From Muribaculaceae bacterium (GTDB lineage Bacteria > Bacteroidota > Bacteroidia > Bacteroidales > Muribaculaceae), in the NCBI GenBank assembly GCA_017620635.1, contig JAGAUV010000024.1, forward strand, positions 1 to 42,540: a DNA stretch of 42,540 bases, given 5' to 3'. The notes under the pieces were generated by a model. That model did not search any database and had not been told where the DNA came from. It saw only the letters and a program-made list of their open reading frames with translations. Made by a program: the position numbers and the translations under genes. Of the stretch, positions 15,809 to 25,497 are shown piece after piece. Numbering within the stretch: the stretch's first letter is position 1; each line of letters begins with the position of its first letter.

Positions 15809-18800
15809 TTAGAATTTCAGGTCAACACCGAACATGAACGAACGCTGGTTCGGGTATTTCAGACCGTTGGTGGTGTCGAGCTCGGGGTCCCACATTTTGA
15901 ACTTCGAGAAGTGGAAGAGGTCGTTGCCGCTTACGAAGAAACGAGTCTGTGTAGAGCCGTATTTCTGTGTCCACTTGGTGGGAAGCGAGTAGCCGAGTTC
16001 GATGGTCTTGAGGCGGAGGAACGACATGTCTTTCTTGAACCATGTCGAGCTCTGCTGGTTGTTGGTGTTTGTACCGTAGGTAAGACGGGGCCAGAACACA
16101 TCCTGCGAGGGATTGTCGGGAGTCCAGCGGTCGTTGTAGTTGCCGTAGATGTTACCGAGGGTACCTGCTGCGGCACCGGGGATGAAGCGGTTGTCGGCTG
16201 CGTTGAGGATACGGTGGCTGTCGGCTGCGCCCTGGAAGAAGAAGCTGAAGTCGAAGCCCTTGAAGATCACGTTACCGCCGAAGCCGTAGATGATACGGGG
16301 AAGAGCCACGCCGCCTACATAACCTTCGTCCTTCGAGTTGATCACGCCGTCGCCGTTGCGGTCTACATACTTGATATCACCGGGACGTACGCCTGCTGCG
16401 TTAAGTTCGGGAACGGGGATACCTTCGAGGAGGTTGCCGCTTTCGTCGAAGTCAGCGTCGGTGTACAGACGGTCGGCGATGTAACCCCAGAGGGTGTTTA
16501 CAGACTGACCAGTGATCGAGCGGTGTGTACCCTTGATCGATTCGGGTTCGTCCTGCTCGATGATCTTGTTCTTGGCGTATGTGAAGTTGCCGCGGAGAGC
16601 TACCATAAGGTCGGGGGTAAGCTGCTTGTGTACTTCAAGTGCGGCCTCGAAGCCCTTGTTGTCCACGATACCGAAGTTGGCGTAGGGGAGCGATGTGAAA
16701 CCTGCCTGGGTCGGGATGGTGCGGCGCTGCATGAAGATGTTGTTGCGGCGCTCCTTGAATACATCAAGCTGAAGGTCGATTGCTGACCACAGACCGAGTT
16801 CTACACCGAGGTTGTACTTGGTCACGGTTTCCCATGTAAGGTTCGATACACCGATTTCGCCCTCAGTGATACCGTCGCCTGCATAGTAGGCGCTCGAGGT
16901 GTTGCCGAAGTAGTAACCGTCGGCATCTGTTTTCATGGTAGTGATGTAGGCGAAGCGGCGGCCACCGATGTTGTCGTTACCTACCTTACCTACCGAAGCG
17001 CGGAGCTTGAGTTTGTTTACGTTGGTAATGATGGGCTCCCAGAATTTTTCATTCGAGATTACCCAGCCGATAGCGCCCGAGGGGAAGAAACCGAAGCGCT
17101 TGCCGGGGGCGAAGTTCTCGGAACCGTTGTAACCGAAGTTGAACTCGGCAACGTAGCGTGAGTCGTAGGTGTAAGAGAAACGGCCTGCGATACCCTGATG
17201 ACGATAGGGCTGGATAGAACCGTTGTCGTAGCTGGTCTGGTTGTAGAGGAACATAGCGCCTACGCGGTGTACCTGGTTGTAGGTCTGGTCGTAGTTGATG
17301 GCTGCCTCGAGGTAGGTGCGGTTGTCACCCCAGCCGTCGGTGCCTGACCAGTGGCTGAGTGATTCCTTACCGTCGGTGTTGAGAGGCTCCGAGAAGATAA
17401 GGTTACCGAGTTCGTCACGGCCCTGTGCGGGAGCGAAGTAAGTCGGCACACGGTAGCGCGACATGCCGTTGAGCGAGTAAACGTCGAACGAGAAGAGGCC
17501 GCGTACTTTAAGACCGGGAAGCCAGAACTTGAGATCCTGCTCTACGCTTACGAGGGCGTCGTACTTAGCGTAGTTGTGGAAACGATAACCGCGCTGGGTA
17601 AGGTTCGACCAGGGGTTCTCGCGCTGGGCGATCTTAGGAATTGTGCCGTCGGAGTAGATGGCCGGGTGTACGTAAGGAGCTGTATCGTATGCCTGGTTCC
17701 ATACCTCGGTTGTCGATGTATCCTGCTTGCGTACTTTGTCGATGTAACCGCCTACATTGAAGCGGACAAGTGTTGTCTTGGTCACGTTCATGTCGACGTT
17801 GGCGCGTACGGTGTATTTGTTACGGCTTGTCGATGTGTCGTAGGGAAGACGGGTGTCGCGTGTCATGGGGCCCGATTCGCGGTACCATGATGCGGTCATT
17901 GAGTAGCGGAGGAAGTCCGAGCCACCCGAGATTGTCAGGTTGGCGCGAGAGCTGTCCGAGTTGTCCTTCATGATGGCGTCGATCCAGTTCACGTCGGGAT
18001 AGAGGTCGGGGTCATAACCGCTGCGTGTGCGCTCTACTACCAGGGGATCGAATGCATAGTTGCCGTTGGCTTCCATTGACAGCTCATTGTAGAGGTCCAT
18101 GTAGTCGGCGGCACCGATGAAGTCGGGAAGGCTGGTAGGCTGACGGAAGGCCTGCTCGAAGCGGAAGCTTACCTGAGGCTTGCCGATCTTACCGCGCTTG
18201 GTGTTGACGAGGATCACACCGTTAGCACCGCGTACACCGTAAACGGCCGATGCCGATGCATCCTTAAGAATAGAGAAAGATTCGATCTGGGCAGCGTCGA
18301 TATCGTTGAGCGAGCGCTCCACACCGTCGATAAGTACGAGAGGGGTGGTAGAACCTGCAAACGAAGATATACCGCGGATCCAGAAGTCTGATTTATCCCA
18401 GCCGGGCTCGCCTGAAGGTTTGTAGGCGATAATACCGGCAAGCTGGCCTGCGAGGTTATCCTGGAGGTTACCGGTGTGGCCTACACGCAGACGCTCGGGC
18501 TCTACAGTGGTAATTGAACCCACCACTGAAGCACGCTGCTGCTGGCCGTAACCAACGACAACCACTTCCTCGAGTTCGTCGAGCTTGGGTTCCATGTAAA
18601 TGTTGAATGCGATCTTTTTGCCAACTTTCACTGACTGTGACTTGTAGCCTACGTAAGAGAAGTTGAGGACCGAATTCTGGTTTTTCACGGTAATGTAGAA
18701 GTTACCGTCAATGTCTGTAACGGTACCGGTGGTGTTCCCTTCTTCTACTACCGATACGCCAATAAGCGGTTCCTCGTTTTCATCAACGACGGTACCGGAC

Positions 18801-18901
18801 ACTTTGATTTGCGCATAAGTAAACGCTGGGAACAGAACGAGTGTCAGCATAAGCACCAGGCTTTTACTGAACCGCTCTAAAAAAGAAAGTCTGTTCGTCA
18901 T
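15809..18901 (-). CDS. SusC/RagA-family TonB-linked outer-membrane transporter
   Basis: TonB-dependent barrel of 1030 residues. In order: signal peptide ending near FTYA (residue 30), a carboxypeptidase-like regulatory domain (KVSGTVVDENEEPLIGVSV), the TonB box region EEVVVVGYGQQQRASVVGSI, the plug with the family sequence SILKDASASAVYGVRGANG, and a barrel ending in an aromatic residue (FMFGVDLKF). It imports glycan pieces captured by the SusD-like lid. There is no STN domain at the N-terminus, so no direct link to an anti-sigma factor is suggested. The gene is first in a three-gene operon; no sensor, ECF sigma factor or hydrolase is next to it in this window. Confidence 0.97.
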   Translation of the reverse strand: MTNRLSFLERFSKSLVLMLTLVLFPAFTYAQIKVSGTVVDENEEPLIGVSVVEEGNTTGTVTDIDGNFYITVKNQNSVLNFSYVGYKSQSVKVGKKIAFNIYMEPKLDELEEVVVVGYGQQQRASVVGSITTVEPERLRVGHTGNLQDNLAGQLAGIIAYKPSGEPGWDKSDFWIRGISSFAGSTTPLVLIDGVERSLNDIDAAQIESFSILKDASASAVYGVRGANGVILVNTKRGKIGKPQVSFRFEQAFRQPTSLPDFIGAADYMDLYNELSMEANGNYAFDPLVVERTRSGYDPDLYPDVNWIDAIMKDNSDSSRANLTISGGSDFLRYSMTASWYRESGPMTRDTRLPYDTSTSRNKYTVRANVDMNVTKTTLVRFNVGGYIDKVRKQDTSTTEVWNQAYDTAPYVHPAIYSDGTIPKIAQRENPWSNLTQRGYRFHNYAKYDALVSVEQDLKFWLPGLKVRGLFSFDVYSLNGMSRYRVPTYFAPAQGRDELGNLIFSEPLNTDGKESLSHWSGTDGWGDNRTYLEAAINYDQTYNQVHRVGAMFLYNQTSYDNGSIQPYRHQGIAGRFSYTYDSRYVAEFNFGYNGSENFAPGKRFGFFPSGAIGWVISNEKFWEPIITNVNKLKLRASVGKVGNDNIGGRRFAYITTMKTDADGYYFGNTSSAYYAGDGITEGEIGVSNLTWETVTKYNLGVELGLWSAIDLQLDVFKERRNNIFMQRRTIPTQAGFTSLPYANFGIVDNKGFEAALEVHKQLTPDLMVALRGNFTYAKNKIIEQDEPESIKGTHRSITGQSVNTLWGYIADRLYTDADFDESGNLLEGIPVPELNAAGVRPGDIKYVDRNGDGVINSKDEGYVGGVALPRIIYGFGGNVIFKGFDFSFFFQGAADSHRILNAADNRFIPGAAAGTLGNIYGNYNDRWTPDNPSQDVFWPRLTYGTNTNNQQSSTWFKKDMSFLRLKTIELGYSLPTKWTQKYGSTQTRFFVSGNDLFHFSKFKMWDPELDTTNGLKYPNQRSFMFGVDLKF

Positions 18902-19057
18902 AGCTCTTGTTTATGGATTTGAGATTAAGGTAATTTTTGCAATTTGTGTTAACAAATGTTGGTTTAATTTTTTGATTGGTAATGTTCTCTTCTTAACTAA
19001 ATTTAATTAAATGGTGTATAATATTGGTTGGTTTTAGCAGATTTTTTAGTATGGTGG

Positions 19058-19065
19058 CAAAATTA
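19058..19065 (-). promoter_or_regulatory. Candidate -7 element for susCDE (near)
   Basis: TAATTTTG on the minus strand, perfect to TAnnTTTG, about 157 bases before the SusC-like ATG. No -33 element at standard distance; the inverted repeat at 19095-19132 lies directly upstream, where an activator could bind. Confidence 0.45.
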
Positions 19066-19094
19066 AGCAAAAAAGGACAATTGAGACGGTTCTG

Positions 19095-19132
19095 AGTGTT
19101 AAGATATATTAAACGTCAGAATTGTTAACACT
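19095..19132. repeat. Nested inverted repeats upstream of the susCDE promoter
   Basis: Outer arms AGTGTTAA (19095-19102) and TTAACACT (19125-19132) enclose 22 bases. A second pair, TTCTGA (19090-19095) and TCAGAA (19116-19121), overlaps it. Placed 30-70 bases upstream of the near -7 box, this is a reasonable operator for a dimeric regulator. The run of T after 19132 would also permit a + strand terminator reading. Confidence 0.45.
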
Positions 19133-19255
19133 TTTTTGCTATTTTGGGGTAGTACGGTCAAAATTTAAAACGATATGGAGATGTTATATAGCAATTGGTA
19201 GATAAGATTAGTCTGGTGGTCGATTCATATATACTGTTTTCATGGTTTTGGACTA

Positions 19256-19284
19256 CAAATATAGTCAAAATTTCACTCGTGCAA
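19256..19284 (-). promoter_or_regulatory. Candidate promoter for susCDE (far)
   Basis: TTG at 19284-19282, an 18-base spacer and TATATTTG at 19263-19256 on the minus strand. It would give a leader of about 350 bases. Confidence 0.35.
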
Positions 19285-19442
19285 TAGGTGGGGTTCAGTA
19301 TTAACATATCATTTATTGTTATTTAAGAAATTTAGCCTCGGAGGGCCTTCCATCTCCCCTATATATATTATAGGTGTATGCCGCGGCGGCCAATTTGCAA
19401 ATTAGTACACCATTAGTACATGGAAAAGTCGGTGCAGCTGAT

Positions 19443-19961
19443 TCAATCAGCCTGCTTATAGACTTTGGTATGAAGTGTGGCGCTAATGTCTGAGGGGTCG
19501 AGAGCGGTATCACTCACCATCAGGCAGAGCGGCACAGAGGGGAGGCCCGGAGCATAAGGCGGCTGTACATAAGGATAATCGAGAAGCGTGAAGCCGCAGC
19601 GCACATAGAACGCTATGCGCCGCGCCGCCATAGGATCGGGATGATCGGAAGGCTCTACCTCCAGCACCACAGGCACACCGAGCATATGCCTCAGTTCAGC
19701 CATGGCCTTTGCACCTATGCCACCGCCGCGCTTCGACGGATCGACAGCGAAATGCTCCACATAGGCGAAAGCGCCGAAAATCCATACCGTAATGAAGCCG
19801 GCAAACGCATTGTCACCGTCGTACAGGCCATAGAGGGCAGGCTCCGAAGCCGTGTCGGCGATCTGAGACCAGGGCCGACGCTCCTCGGGTGGAAAAGAAG
19901 CGATATAAAGAGATTCCGCAGACTGCAGGTCGGCGGTGTCGATGAGTCGTAACTGTATCAT
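19443..19961 (-). CDS. GNAT-family N-acetyltransferase
   Basis: Protein of 172 residues of the GCN5-related fold; it would move an acetyl group from acetyl-CoA to an unknown acceptor. The acetyl-CoA pyrophosphate loop is visible as [14 protein letters not shown] (residues 74-87), preceded by the beta-4 strand VEHFAV, and FYVRCGF marks the end of the core. Its start overlaps the mutS stop by 4 bases (ATGA), so it is translated together with mutS, which says little about its substrate. No signal peptide. Confidence 0.85.
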   Translation of the reverse strand: MIQLRLIDTADLQSAESLYIASFPPEERRPWSQIADTASEPALYGLYDGDNAFAGFITVWIFGAFAYVEHFAVDPSKRGGGIGAKAMAELRHMLGVPVVLEVEPSDHPDPMAARRIAFYVRCGFTLLDYPYVQPPYAPGLPSVPLCLMVSDTALDPSDISATLHTKVYKQAD

Positions 19962-22573
19962 TTACCTGTGAGTATAGAGCGGATATCGTGTAATTTGGTA
20001 AGAGCCTCGAGAGGAGTGAGATTATTGATGTCGACGCCGAGCAGTTCGTCGCGCACCTGACTCAGCACCGGATCGTCGAGCTGGAAGAACGACAGCTGCA
20101 TGCCGCTGTCGACAGCCAATACAGGCTGCACCTCCACTTTCGTCTTGCCCGATGTAGCCGAGGCGGCCTCGAGCTGCGCGAACACCTTGTCGGCCCGTCG
20201 GATGATGCTTGCAGGCATACCGGCGAGTTTGGCCACATGTATGCCGAAGCTGTGCTCACTGCCTCCTCGGGCAAGCTTGCGGAGGAATATTACCTTGCCG
20301 TCGATTTCCTTGACCGAGACGTTGTAGTTGACTATGCGCCCGTAGGTCTTCTCCATGTCGTTGAGCTCGTGGTAGTGGGTGGCGAAAAGCGTCTTGGGGT
20401 GCATGTCGCCGTACTCGTGGATATATTCGACGATGGCCCAGGCTATCGATATGCCGTCGTAGGTCGACGTGCCGCGGCCAAGCTCGTCGAAGAGTATCAG
20501 CGAGCGCTCGCTCATGTTGTTGAGAATCGATGCCGCCTCGTTCATCTCCACCATGAATGTGGACTCGCCGAGGCTTATGTTGTCGCTCGCGCCAACACGC
20601 GTGAAAATCTTGTCGACAACGCCTATACGGGCGCTCTCGGCGGCTATGAAGCAGCCGACCTGTGCGAGTATGACATTGAGGGCCGTCTGGCGGAGCAAGG
20701 CCGACTTACCCGACATGTTCGGGCCCGTTATCATCATTATCTGCGTGCTCGCGTTGTTGAGGCTTATGCTGTTCGTGATATACGGCTCGCCCGGAGGCAA
20801 CTGCTTCTCTATGACAGGATGACGGGCCTCGGTAAGCACGAGATCGAGCGAATCGTCCACGACAGGGCGGTTGTAGCGGTTCTCTATCGAGACGCGCGTG
20901 AATGCGTTGAGCACATCGAGGCGTGCAAGCATGGTGGCGTTGAGCTGCAGCGCCGGGATATACTGCGCCACGGCGGCGATAAGTTCGCTGTAGAGCCGCG
21001 CCTCTATGGCCTCTATCTTCTCCTGGGCGCCGAGTATCTTCTCCTCGTACTCCTTGAGTTCGGGCGTTATGTAGCGCTCGGCGTTTACAAGGGTCTGGCG
21101 GCGTATCCAGTCGGCAGGCACCTTATCCTTATGGGTGTTCGTTACCTCGATGTAGTAGCCGTGCACGTTGTTGTAGCTTATCTTCAACGAGCTTATACCC
21201 GTTGCCTCTATCTCCCTGGCCTGTATACGGGCCAGGTAGTCCTTGCCCTCGTAGGCTATCGACCGCAGCTGGTCGAGCTCGGCATCGACGCCTTTGGCTA
21301 TGATGTCGCTCCGTGAAGCTACGCCGCCTACATCCTCGCGTATCTCACGCGCTATGCGGTCGCATATCTGCTCGCAGGGATTGAGCTGCTCGCCTATGGC
21401 CGCAAGCTGAGGCTGCCCGGAGTTCATGCACTGGCGTTTGAGCGGCACTATGGCCTTGAGGGCGTTGCGCACCTGCAGCATCTCGCGTGGGGCTATGCGC
21501 TCCGACGCTATCTTGCTGACAAGCCTCTCGAGGTCGCCTATGGTCCTGAGATGCTCGAGCACGTCGTCGCGTCGGTCGGGGTGCTTGAAGAAATGCTCCA
21601 CTATGTCGAGGCGCTCGTTGATGGCCTTGTGGTCCTTAAGCGGCATCTGCAGCCAGCGGCGGAGCAGACGCGCTCCCATGGGCGTGACTGTGCGGTCTAT
21701 GACATCAAGGAGGCTCTTGCCGTCGGGATCGAGCGGCTCGAAGAGCTCGAGATTGCGCATCGTAAAGCGGTCGAGGCGGACGTACTTGCTTGCCTCTATG
21801 CGGCTTATCGATGTGATATGCTGTATGTGTGTATGCTGGGTAAGGTCGAGGTAATGGAGTATGGCGCCGGCGGCGATAATGGCCGAGGGCATGCGGTCGA
21901 TGCCAAAACCCTTGAGCGAGGCCGTGGCGAACTGCTTGCGCAGGCGCTCGTCGGCGGCGGTGGACGTAAACAGCCAGTCCTCGAGCTCGAATACAGGGCA
22001 CTGGTGGGCGAACTCCTCCACCGCGCGTGTCTTGCTGCCGCGCTGCACAAGGAGCTCCTTAGGAGCCATCGAGGTAAGTGTCTTGTCGATATAGTCGGGC
22101 GTACCCTCGGCGGCAAGAAACTCGCCGGTAGAGATATCGAGGAGCGCAAGACCGTAGAGGGCCTTGCCGAAATGTACGGCGGCGAGGAAGTTGTTCTCGC
22201 GGCGCGACAGCACATTGTCGTTGAGCGCCACGCCGGGTGTGACAAGCTCGGTTATGCCTCGTTTGACAAGCTTCTTGGTCAGCTTGGGGTCCTCAAGCTG
22301 CTCGCATATGGCCACACGCTTGCCGGCCCGCACGAGCTTGGGCAGATAGGTGTCGAGGGCGTGGTGGGGGAAGCCGGCGAGCTCCACATACTGCGCCACA
22401 CCGTTGGCCCGGCGTGTGAGGGTTATTCCCAATATCTCCGAGGCCACGATGGCATCGTCGCAGAAAGTCTCGTAGAAGTCTCCCACACGGAAAAGCAGTA
22501 TGGCGTCGGGATGCTTGGTCTTCATCTCGGCGTATTGCTTCATCAGCGGCGTCTCTACTATTTTTTTTGCCAT
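19958..22573 (-). CDS. mutS: DNA mismatch repair protein MutS
   Basis: ATPase of 871 residues that finds mismatches after replication and recruits MutL. The mismatch-reading Phe-X-Glu motif is present (Phe33, Glu35 in GDFYETF), Walker A is GPNMSGKS at 617-624, and the signature helix and Walker B ([16 protein letters not shown]) and the ATHYHEL motif follow. It is full length, including a C-terminal region after the ATPase. It is fourth in the trmD-divIC-membrane protein-mutS-GNAT series on the minus strand, 22 bases after the small membrane protein. Confidence 0.98.
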   Translation of the reverse strand: MAKKIVETPLMKQYAEMKTKHPDAILLFRVGDFYETFCDDAIVASEILGITLTRRANGVAQYVELAGFPHHALDTYLPKLVRAGKRVAICEQLEDPKLTKKLVKRGITELVTPGVALNDNVLSRRENNFLAAVHFGKALYGLALLDISTGEFLAAEGTPDYIDKTLTSMAPKELLVQRGSKTRAVEEFAHQCPVFELEDWLFTSTAADERLRKQFATASLKGFGIDRMPSAIIAAGAILHYLDLTQHTHIQHITSISRIEASKYVRLDRFTMRNLELFEPLDPDGKSLLDVIDRTVTPMGARLLRRWLQMPLKDHKAINERLDIVEHFFKHPDRRDDVLEHLRTIGDLERLVSKIASERIAPREMLQVRNALKAIVPLKRQCMNSGQPQLAAIGEQLNPCEQICDRIAREIREDVGGVASRSDIIAKGVDAELDQLRSIAYEGKDYLARIQAREIEATGISSLKISYNNVHGYYIEVTNTHKDKVPADWIRRQTLVNAERYITPELKEYEEKILGAQEKIEAIEARLYSELIAAVAQYIPALQLNATMLARLDVLNAFTRVSIENRYNRPVVDDSLDLVLTEARHPVIEKQLPPGEPYITNSISLNNASTQIMMITGPNMSGKSALLRQTALNVILAQVGCFIAAESARIGVVDKIFTRVGASDNISLGESTFMVEMNEAASILNNMSERSLILFDELGRGTSTYDGISIAWAIVEYIHEYGDMHPKTLFATHYHELNDMEKTYGRIVNYNVSVKEIDGKVIFLRKLARGGSEHSFGIHVAKLAGMPASIIRRADKVFAQLEAASATSGKTKVEVQPVLAVDSGMQLSFFQLDDPVLSQVRDELLGVDINNLTPLEALTKLHDIRSILTGK

Positions 22574-22595
22574 AAAGCCCGGTGTTTCTGCGTGT

Positions 22596-22949
22596 TTACT
22601 TCAGTTTGCTCTCTCGCGACGGTATAGCTATCGACGTATATGCCTGCAATGCCGCGCCGGCGAGGGTAAAGGCTATCCAGTCGCGCAGGCCGGTGGAATA
22701 GAATGCGAAGAAGCCGGCGACACAGAAGATGATGGCCACCCACACCTCGAGACGGTAGAGGCGGCGCAGACGGAGGTCGTCAGTCGCCGGGCGCTTCTGC
22801 AATATACGGGCCACAAGCACTGTCAGTGCCCCGGCACAATAGACGTAACGGAATGAGTCGAGGGCCCACGCCTGATCGCGAAGGAAAAACGGCGCTATTG
22901 TAGCCAACAGGATAAGTATAAGCCCGAAGGGGACGATAAGATTTTTCAT
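22596..22949 (-). CDS. Small conserved membrane protein, function unknown
   Basis: Protein of 117 residues with four predicted hydrophobic segments (about residues 5-23, 33-48, 68-87 and 88-105) separated by a basic loop ([18 protein letters not shown]). No enzyme motif is seen. ATG follows the divIC stop directly (TAAATG), so translation is coupled to divIC. The pairing of a DivIC-like protein with such a membrane protein is common in Bacteroidales, but the role is unknown. Confidence 0.7.
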   Translation of the reverse strand: MKNLIVPFGLILILLATIAPFFLRDQAWALDSFRYVYCAGALTVLVARILQKRPATDDLRLRRLYRLEVWVAIIFCVAGFFAFYSTGLRDWIAFTLAGAALQAYTSIAIPSRESKLK

Positions 22950-23252
22950 TTATTCAAACAGGTAAACATCCTCGCTGGCACGCTTCATGCCGTACTGTTC
23001 GCGCACGACCTGCTCCATGAGCTCGGCATCACTGGCGAGGCGGGCGTTGAGCCCCTGATAATAAAGCATGGTATCGCGCTCGGCTGCCAGGGCATGCTCG
23101 AGACTGTCGATCTCTTCATCGTACTCGATGCTGCGGAACACCGTGTTCTCGCCCGAGAAGATGATGAAAGCCACCGCCGACAGGCACAGAAGCGTAGGCC
23201 ACGGCAGAAAGCGCCGGAGCCACTCGAATGAGGATTTGAGTCGTTGATTCAT
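22950..23252 (-). CDS. FtsB/DivIC-family septum formation protein
   Basis: Single-pass protein of 100 residues. A transmembrane helix (about 18-33) is followed by a coiled coil (EEIDSLEHALAAERDTMLYY) and the family ending EQYGMKRASEDVYLFE. FtsB/DivIC proteins bridge FtsL and FtsQ in the divisome and control septal cell-wall synthesis. The gene begins 12 bases after trmD and is directly joined to the small membrane protein gene. Confidence 0.9.
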   Translation of the reverse strand: MNQRLKSSFEWLRRFLPWPTLLCLSAVAFIIFSGENTVFRSIEYDEEIDSLEHALAAERDTMLYYQGLNARLASDAELMEQVVREQYGMKRASEDVYLFE

Positions 23253-23264
23253 ATCGGGAGAGTA

Positions 23265-23939
23265 TTATCTGATAAGGTCGGGTCGGAGACGTGCCGTGCG
23301 CTCGAGCGACTGCTCATGACGCCATTCGTCGATTTTTGCCTCATGTCCCGACAGCAGGATGGGCGGCACTTCCCAGCCCTTGTACACCGCCGGACGGGTG
23401 TAGATCGGCGGTTCGAGGAGATTGTCCTGGAACGAGTCGGAGAGAGCGCTCTGCTCGTCGCCTATGGCCCCGGGTATGAGGCGCACGATGGCGTCGGTAA
23501 TGATGGCCGCCGGCAGCTCGCCGCCCGTAAGGACATAGTCGCCTATCGATATTTCCTTGGTAATGAGGTGTTCGCGTATACGGTAGTCTATACCCTTGTA
23601 GTGGCCGCAGAGTATTATGATATTGTCGAGCATCGACAGGCTGTTGGCCATGCGCTGGGTCAGCACCTCGCCGTCGGGAGCGGTAAATATCACTTCGTCG
23701 TAGTCGCGCTCGGCCTTGAGGGCGCTGATGCAACGGTCGACAGGCTCTATCTGTATTACCATACCGGCCTCGCCGCCAAAGGGATAGTCGTCGACCTTGC
23801 GGTAGCGGTTTGTAGTATAGTCGCGGAGATTATGCACAGCGATAGTGCACAGCCCCTTGTCCTGAGCACGTTTCAGTATCGAGCAGCCAAGCGGCGACTC
23901 GAGCATTTCGGGCAATACGGTAATGATATCGATACGCAT
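23265..23939 (-). CDS. trmD: tRNA (guanine-N1)-methyltransferase TrmD
   Basis: SPOUT-class methyltransferase of 224 residues that methylates G37 next to the anticodon and so prevents +1 frameshifts. Typical segments: [13 protein letters not shown] at the start, [24 protein letters not shown] and the knot region [15 protein letters not shown]. It opens the minus-strand cluster and has a -7 box 21 bases before the ATG. It is not beside rimM/rplS as in Proteobacteria. Confidence 0.97.
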   Translation of the reverse strand: MRIDIITVLPEMLESPLGCSILKRAQDKGLCTIAVHNLRDYTTNRYRKVDDYPFGGEAGMVIQIEPVDRCISALKAERDYDEVIFTAPDGEVLTQRMANSLSMLDNIIILCGHYKGIDYRIREHLITKEISIGDYVLTGGELPAAIITDAIVRLIPGAIGDEQSALSDSFQDNLLEPPIYTRPAVYKGWEVPPILLSGHEAKIDEWRHEQSLERTARLRPDLIR

Positions 23940-23959
23940 GATACAGACGTTTTATCCTG

Positions 23960-23967
23960 CAAAGGTA
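23960..23967 (-). promoter_or_regulatory. -7 element for trmD
   Basis: TACCTTTG on the minus strand, perfect to TAnnTTTG. It is back to back with the + strand promoter at 23983-24013, so the two units are driven from a compact divergent control region. Confidence 0.6.
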
Positions 23968-23982
23968 CAAAAAAAATTCCGA

Positions 23983-24013
23983 TTGTCTGATCATCAACTT
24001 TTCTTTAACTTTG
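23983..24013 (+). promoter_or_regulatory. Promoter for the lipoprotein-corA-AI-2E permease unit
   Basis: TTG at 23983-23985, a 20-base spacer and a perfect TAACTTTG at 24006-24013. The leader to ATG 24111 is about 90 bases and contains an inverted repeat CAGGCC (24060-24065) / GGCCTG (24081-24086). Confidence 0.65.
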
Positions 24014-24110
24014 CACACCCGAAACATTAAACTTTTTTGACCATATAATGTTATAAAAGCAGGCCGGGCTATGTGTATAAGGCCTGTCAAACAGCTATAA
24101 ACGATTGATT

Positions 24111-24539
24111 ATGCAAAAGATATTGACCTTTCTGACTGTCGTCCTCATTATGCTTGTATCATGCGGCAAAAATGGCATCTCGGTGCCGTCCGGATACGAT
24201 CCCGAGCTTTGCGCCGCTCTCTCCGTAAAGATAGAAGACCGCGACAGCCTCTCGCAAGTAGACTACGCGATGATGATCGCGCAGAACGAAGCAATCCTGC
24301 AGTATCTTATCGACCGCACCTCGAAGCTCTCGGAGCTACCCGACAGCTGCCGATACACAGCTTGGAGGATGCTTACTTCCGACCCCGAATACCTCGAGCG
24401 TTTCGGACACATGTTCACTATCGGCTCGGCGCTATACCAGGCCGATATGAGCGGCAGGCTCGATGAGGACAATGCCGAGGCATACGCCGCGCTCGACGAC
24501 TATAATGTGAAACTGGCTGACTATACCGACAGATTCTGA
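24111..24539 (+). CDS. Small lipoprotein of unknown function
   Basis: Lipoprotein of 142 residues; signal with lipobox LVSC, Cys18. ATG 24111 is chosen over a TTG two codons earlier. The mature part is mostly helical and acidic, with no recognisable domain. It lies 7 bases before corA and shares its promoter, so a role linked to envelope ion homeostasis is possible but not shown. Confidence 0.7.
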   Translation: MQKILTFLTVVLIMLVSCGKNGISVPSGYDPELCAALSVKIEDRDSLSQVDYAMMIAQNEAILQYLIDRTSKLSELPDSCRYTAWRMLTSDPEYLERFGHMFTIGSALYQADMSGRLDEDNAEAYAALDDYNVKLADYTDRF

Positions 24540-24546
24540 ATGTATC

Positions 24547-25470
24547 ATGAGACAATTCTTACGCTGCGACAAGGGCTATGTGCCATGCACCGACTGGCAG
24601 GACGACTGCTGGGTAAACATGGAGCTGCCCAATGAAGCCGACCTCAATTTCCTGGTCGACGAGCTCGGCGTACCTGTCTCTTTCATCGACGACCTGAAGG
24701 ATATCGACGAGCGGCCGCGTGTCGATCAGGAAGGAAACTGGATACTGACCATACTGCGCATTCCTATGCCCGAGAAGGCCGACGTAATGCCCTACACCAC
24801 CGTTCCCCTGGGTGTCATGACAAACTCGCAGACGGTGGTAACGATATGCTTTTTCAGCACCGGGCTGATACAGGATTTCATCGACTACTCACACCGGAAG
24901 CAACTGACCATCACGCGCCACACCGACTTCATACTCCACATCCTCTTCAACGCCACATACTGGTACCTCTCCTACCTGAAAAAGATGAACGAGGACGTGA
25001 CCGGCGCCGAGCGCGACATCGAACGCAGCGTGCAGAACCGCGACCTGGTAAGCCTCATGCGCCTCCAGAAATCGCTCGTGCTCTTCAACACATCGCTGCG
25101 CGGCAACCAGGTGCTACTCGAACGCCTCTATCGCGTTTTCGGCAATGACTTCGACCACGACCTGTACGAAGACCTCGACATCGAGATGAAGCAGGCCGAC
25201 AACACGGTAAATGTCTACTCCGACATCCTCGGCGGCACCATGGACGCCCTCGGCTCCATAATCTCCAACAACGTGAACCAGGTAATGAAGCGCATGACAA
25301 GCATCACTATCATACTGATGGTGCCCACGCTCGTGGCAAGCTTCTATGGCATGAACGTCGAGGGCCTCGCCTTAGCCGACCTGCCCTTCTCTTTCTATAT
25401 CGTGATATTCATCGCCGCCATGCTTACCGCAGCCACATATCTGTGGCTGCGGCATATACGGTGGTTTTAG
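24547..25470 (+). CDS. corA: CorA-family magnesium transporter
   Basis: Inner-membrane divalent-cation channel of 307 residues. The long N-terminal cytoplasmic part ends in the extended helix that lines the pore, then two transmembrane helices at the C-terminus with the selectivity motif GMN in ASFYGMNVEG between them. Probably Mg2+, but Co2+ or Zn2+ transport by CorA relatives cannot be excluded. It follows the small lipoprotein by 7 bases and precedes the AI-2E permease by 27. Confidence 0.93.
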   Translation: MRQFLRCDKGYVPCTDWQDDCWVNMELPNEADLNFLVDELGVPVSFIDDLKDIDERPRVDQEGNWILTILRIPMPEKADVMPYTTVPLGVMTNSQTVVTICFFSTGLIQDFIDYSHRKQLTITRHTDFILHILFNATYWYLSYLKKMNEDVTGAERDIERSVQNRDLVSLMRLQKSLVLFNTSLRGNQVLLERLYRVFGNDFDHDLYEDLDIEMKQADNTVNVYSDILGGTMDALGSIISNNVNQVMKRMTSITIILMVPTLVASFYGMNVEGLALADLPFSFYIVIFIAAMLTAATYLWLRHIRWF

Positions 25471-25497
25471 TCTCATCCTCTCAAGGCAACAGTCGTC

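Larger units (their letters stand above)
18902..19442. other. Long AT-rich leader and control region of the susCDE operon
   Basis: 541 bases without a supported gene, much more AT-rich than the flanks. It holds two candidate minus-strand promoters, nested inverted repeats near 19090-19132, a direct repeat ATTAGTACA (19401-19409 and 19412-19420, 11-base period) and a small hairpin CCTATA/TATAGG at 19358-19374. A leader of 150 or about 350 bases for the SusC-like gene is implied. Confidence 0.6.

Noticed and set aside
20237-22627. Long + strand open frames opposite mutS
   Set aside because: They lie wholly within mutS and show no recognisable motifs.
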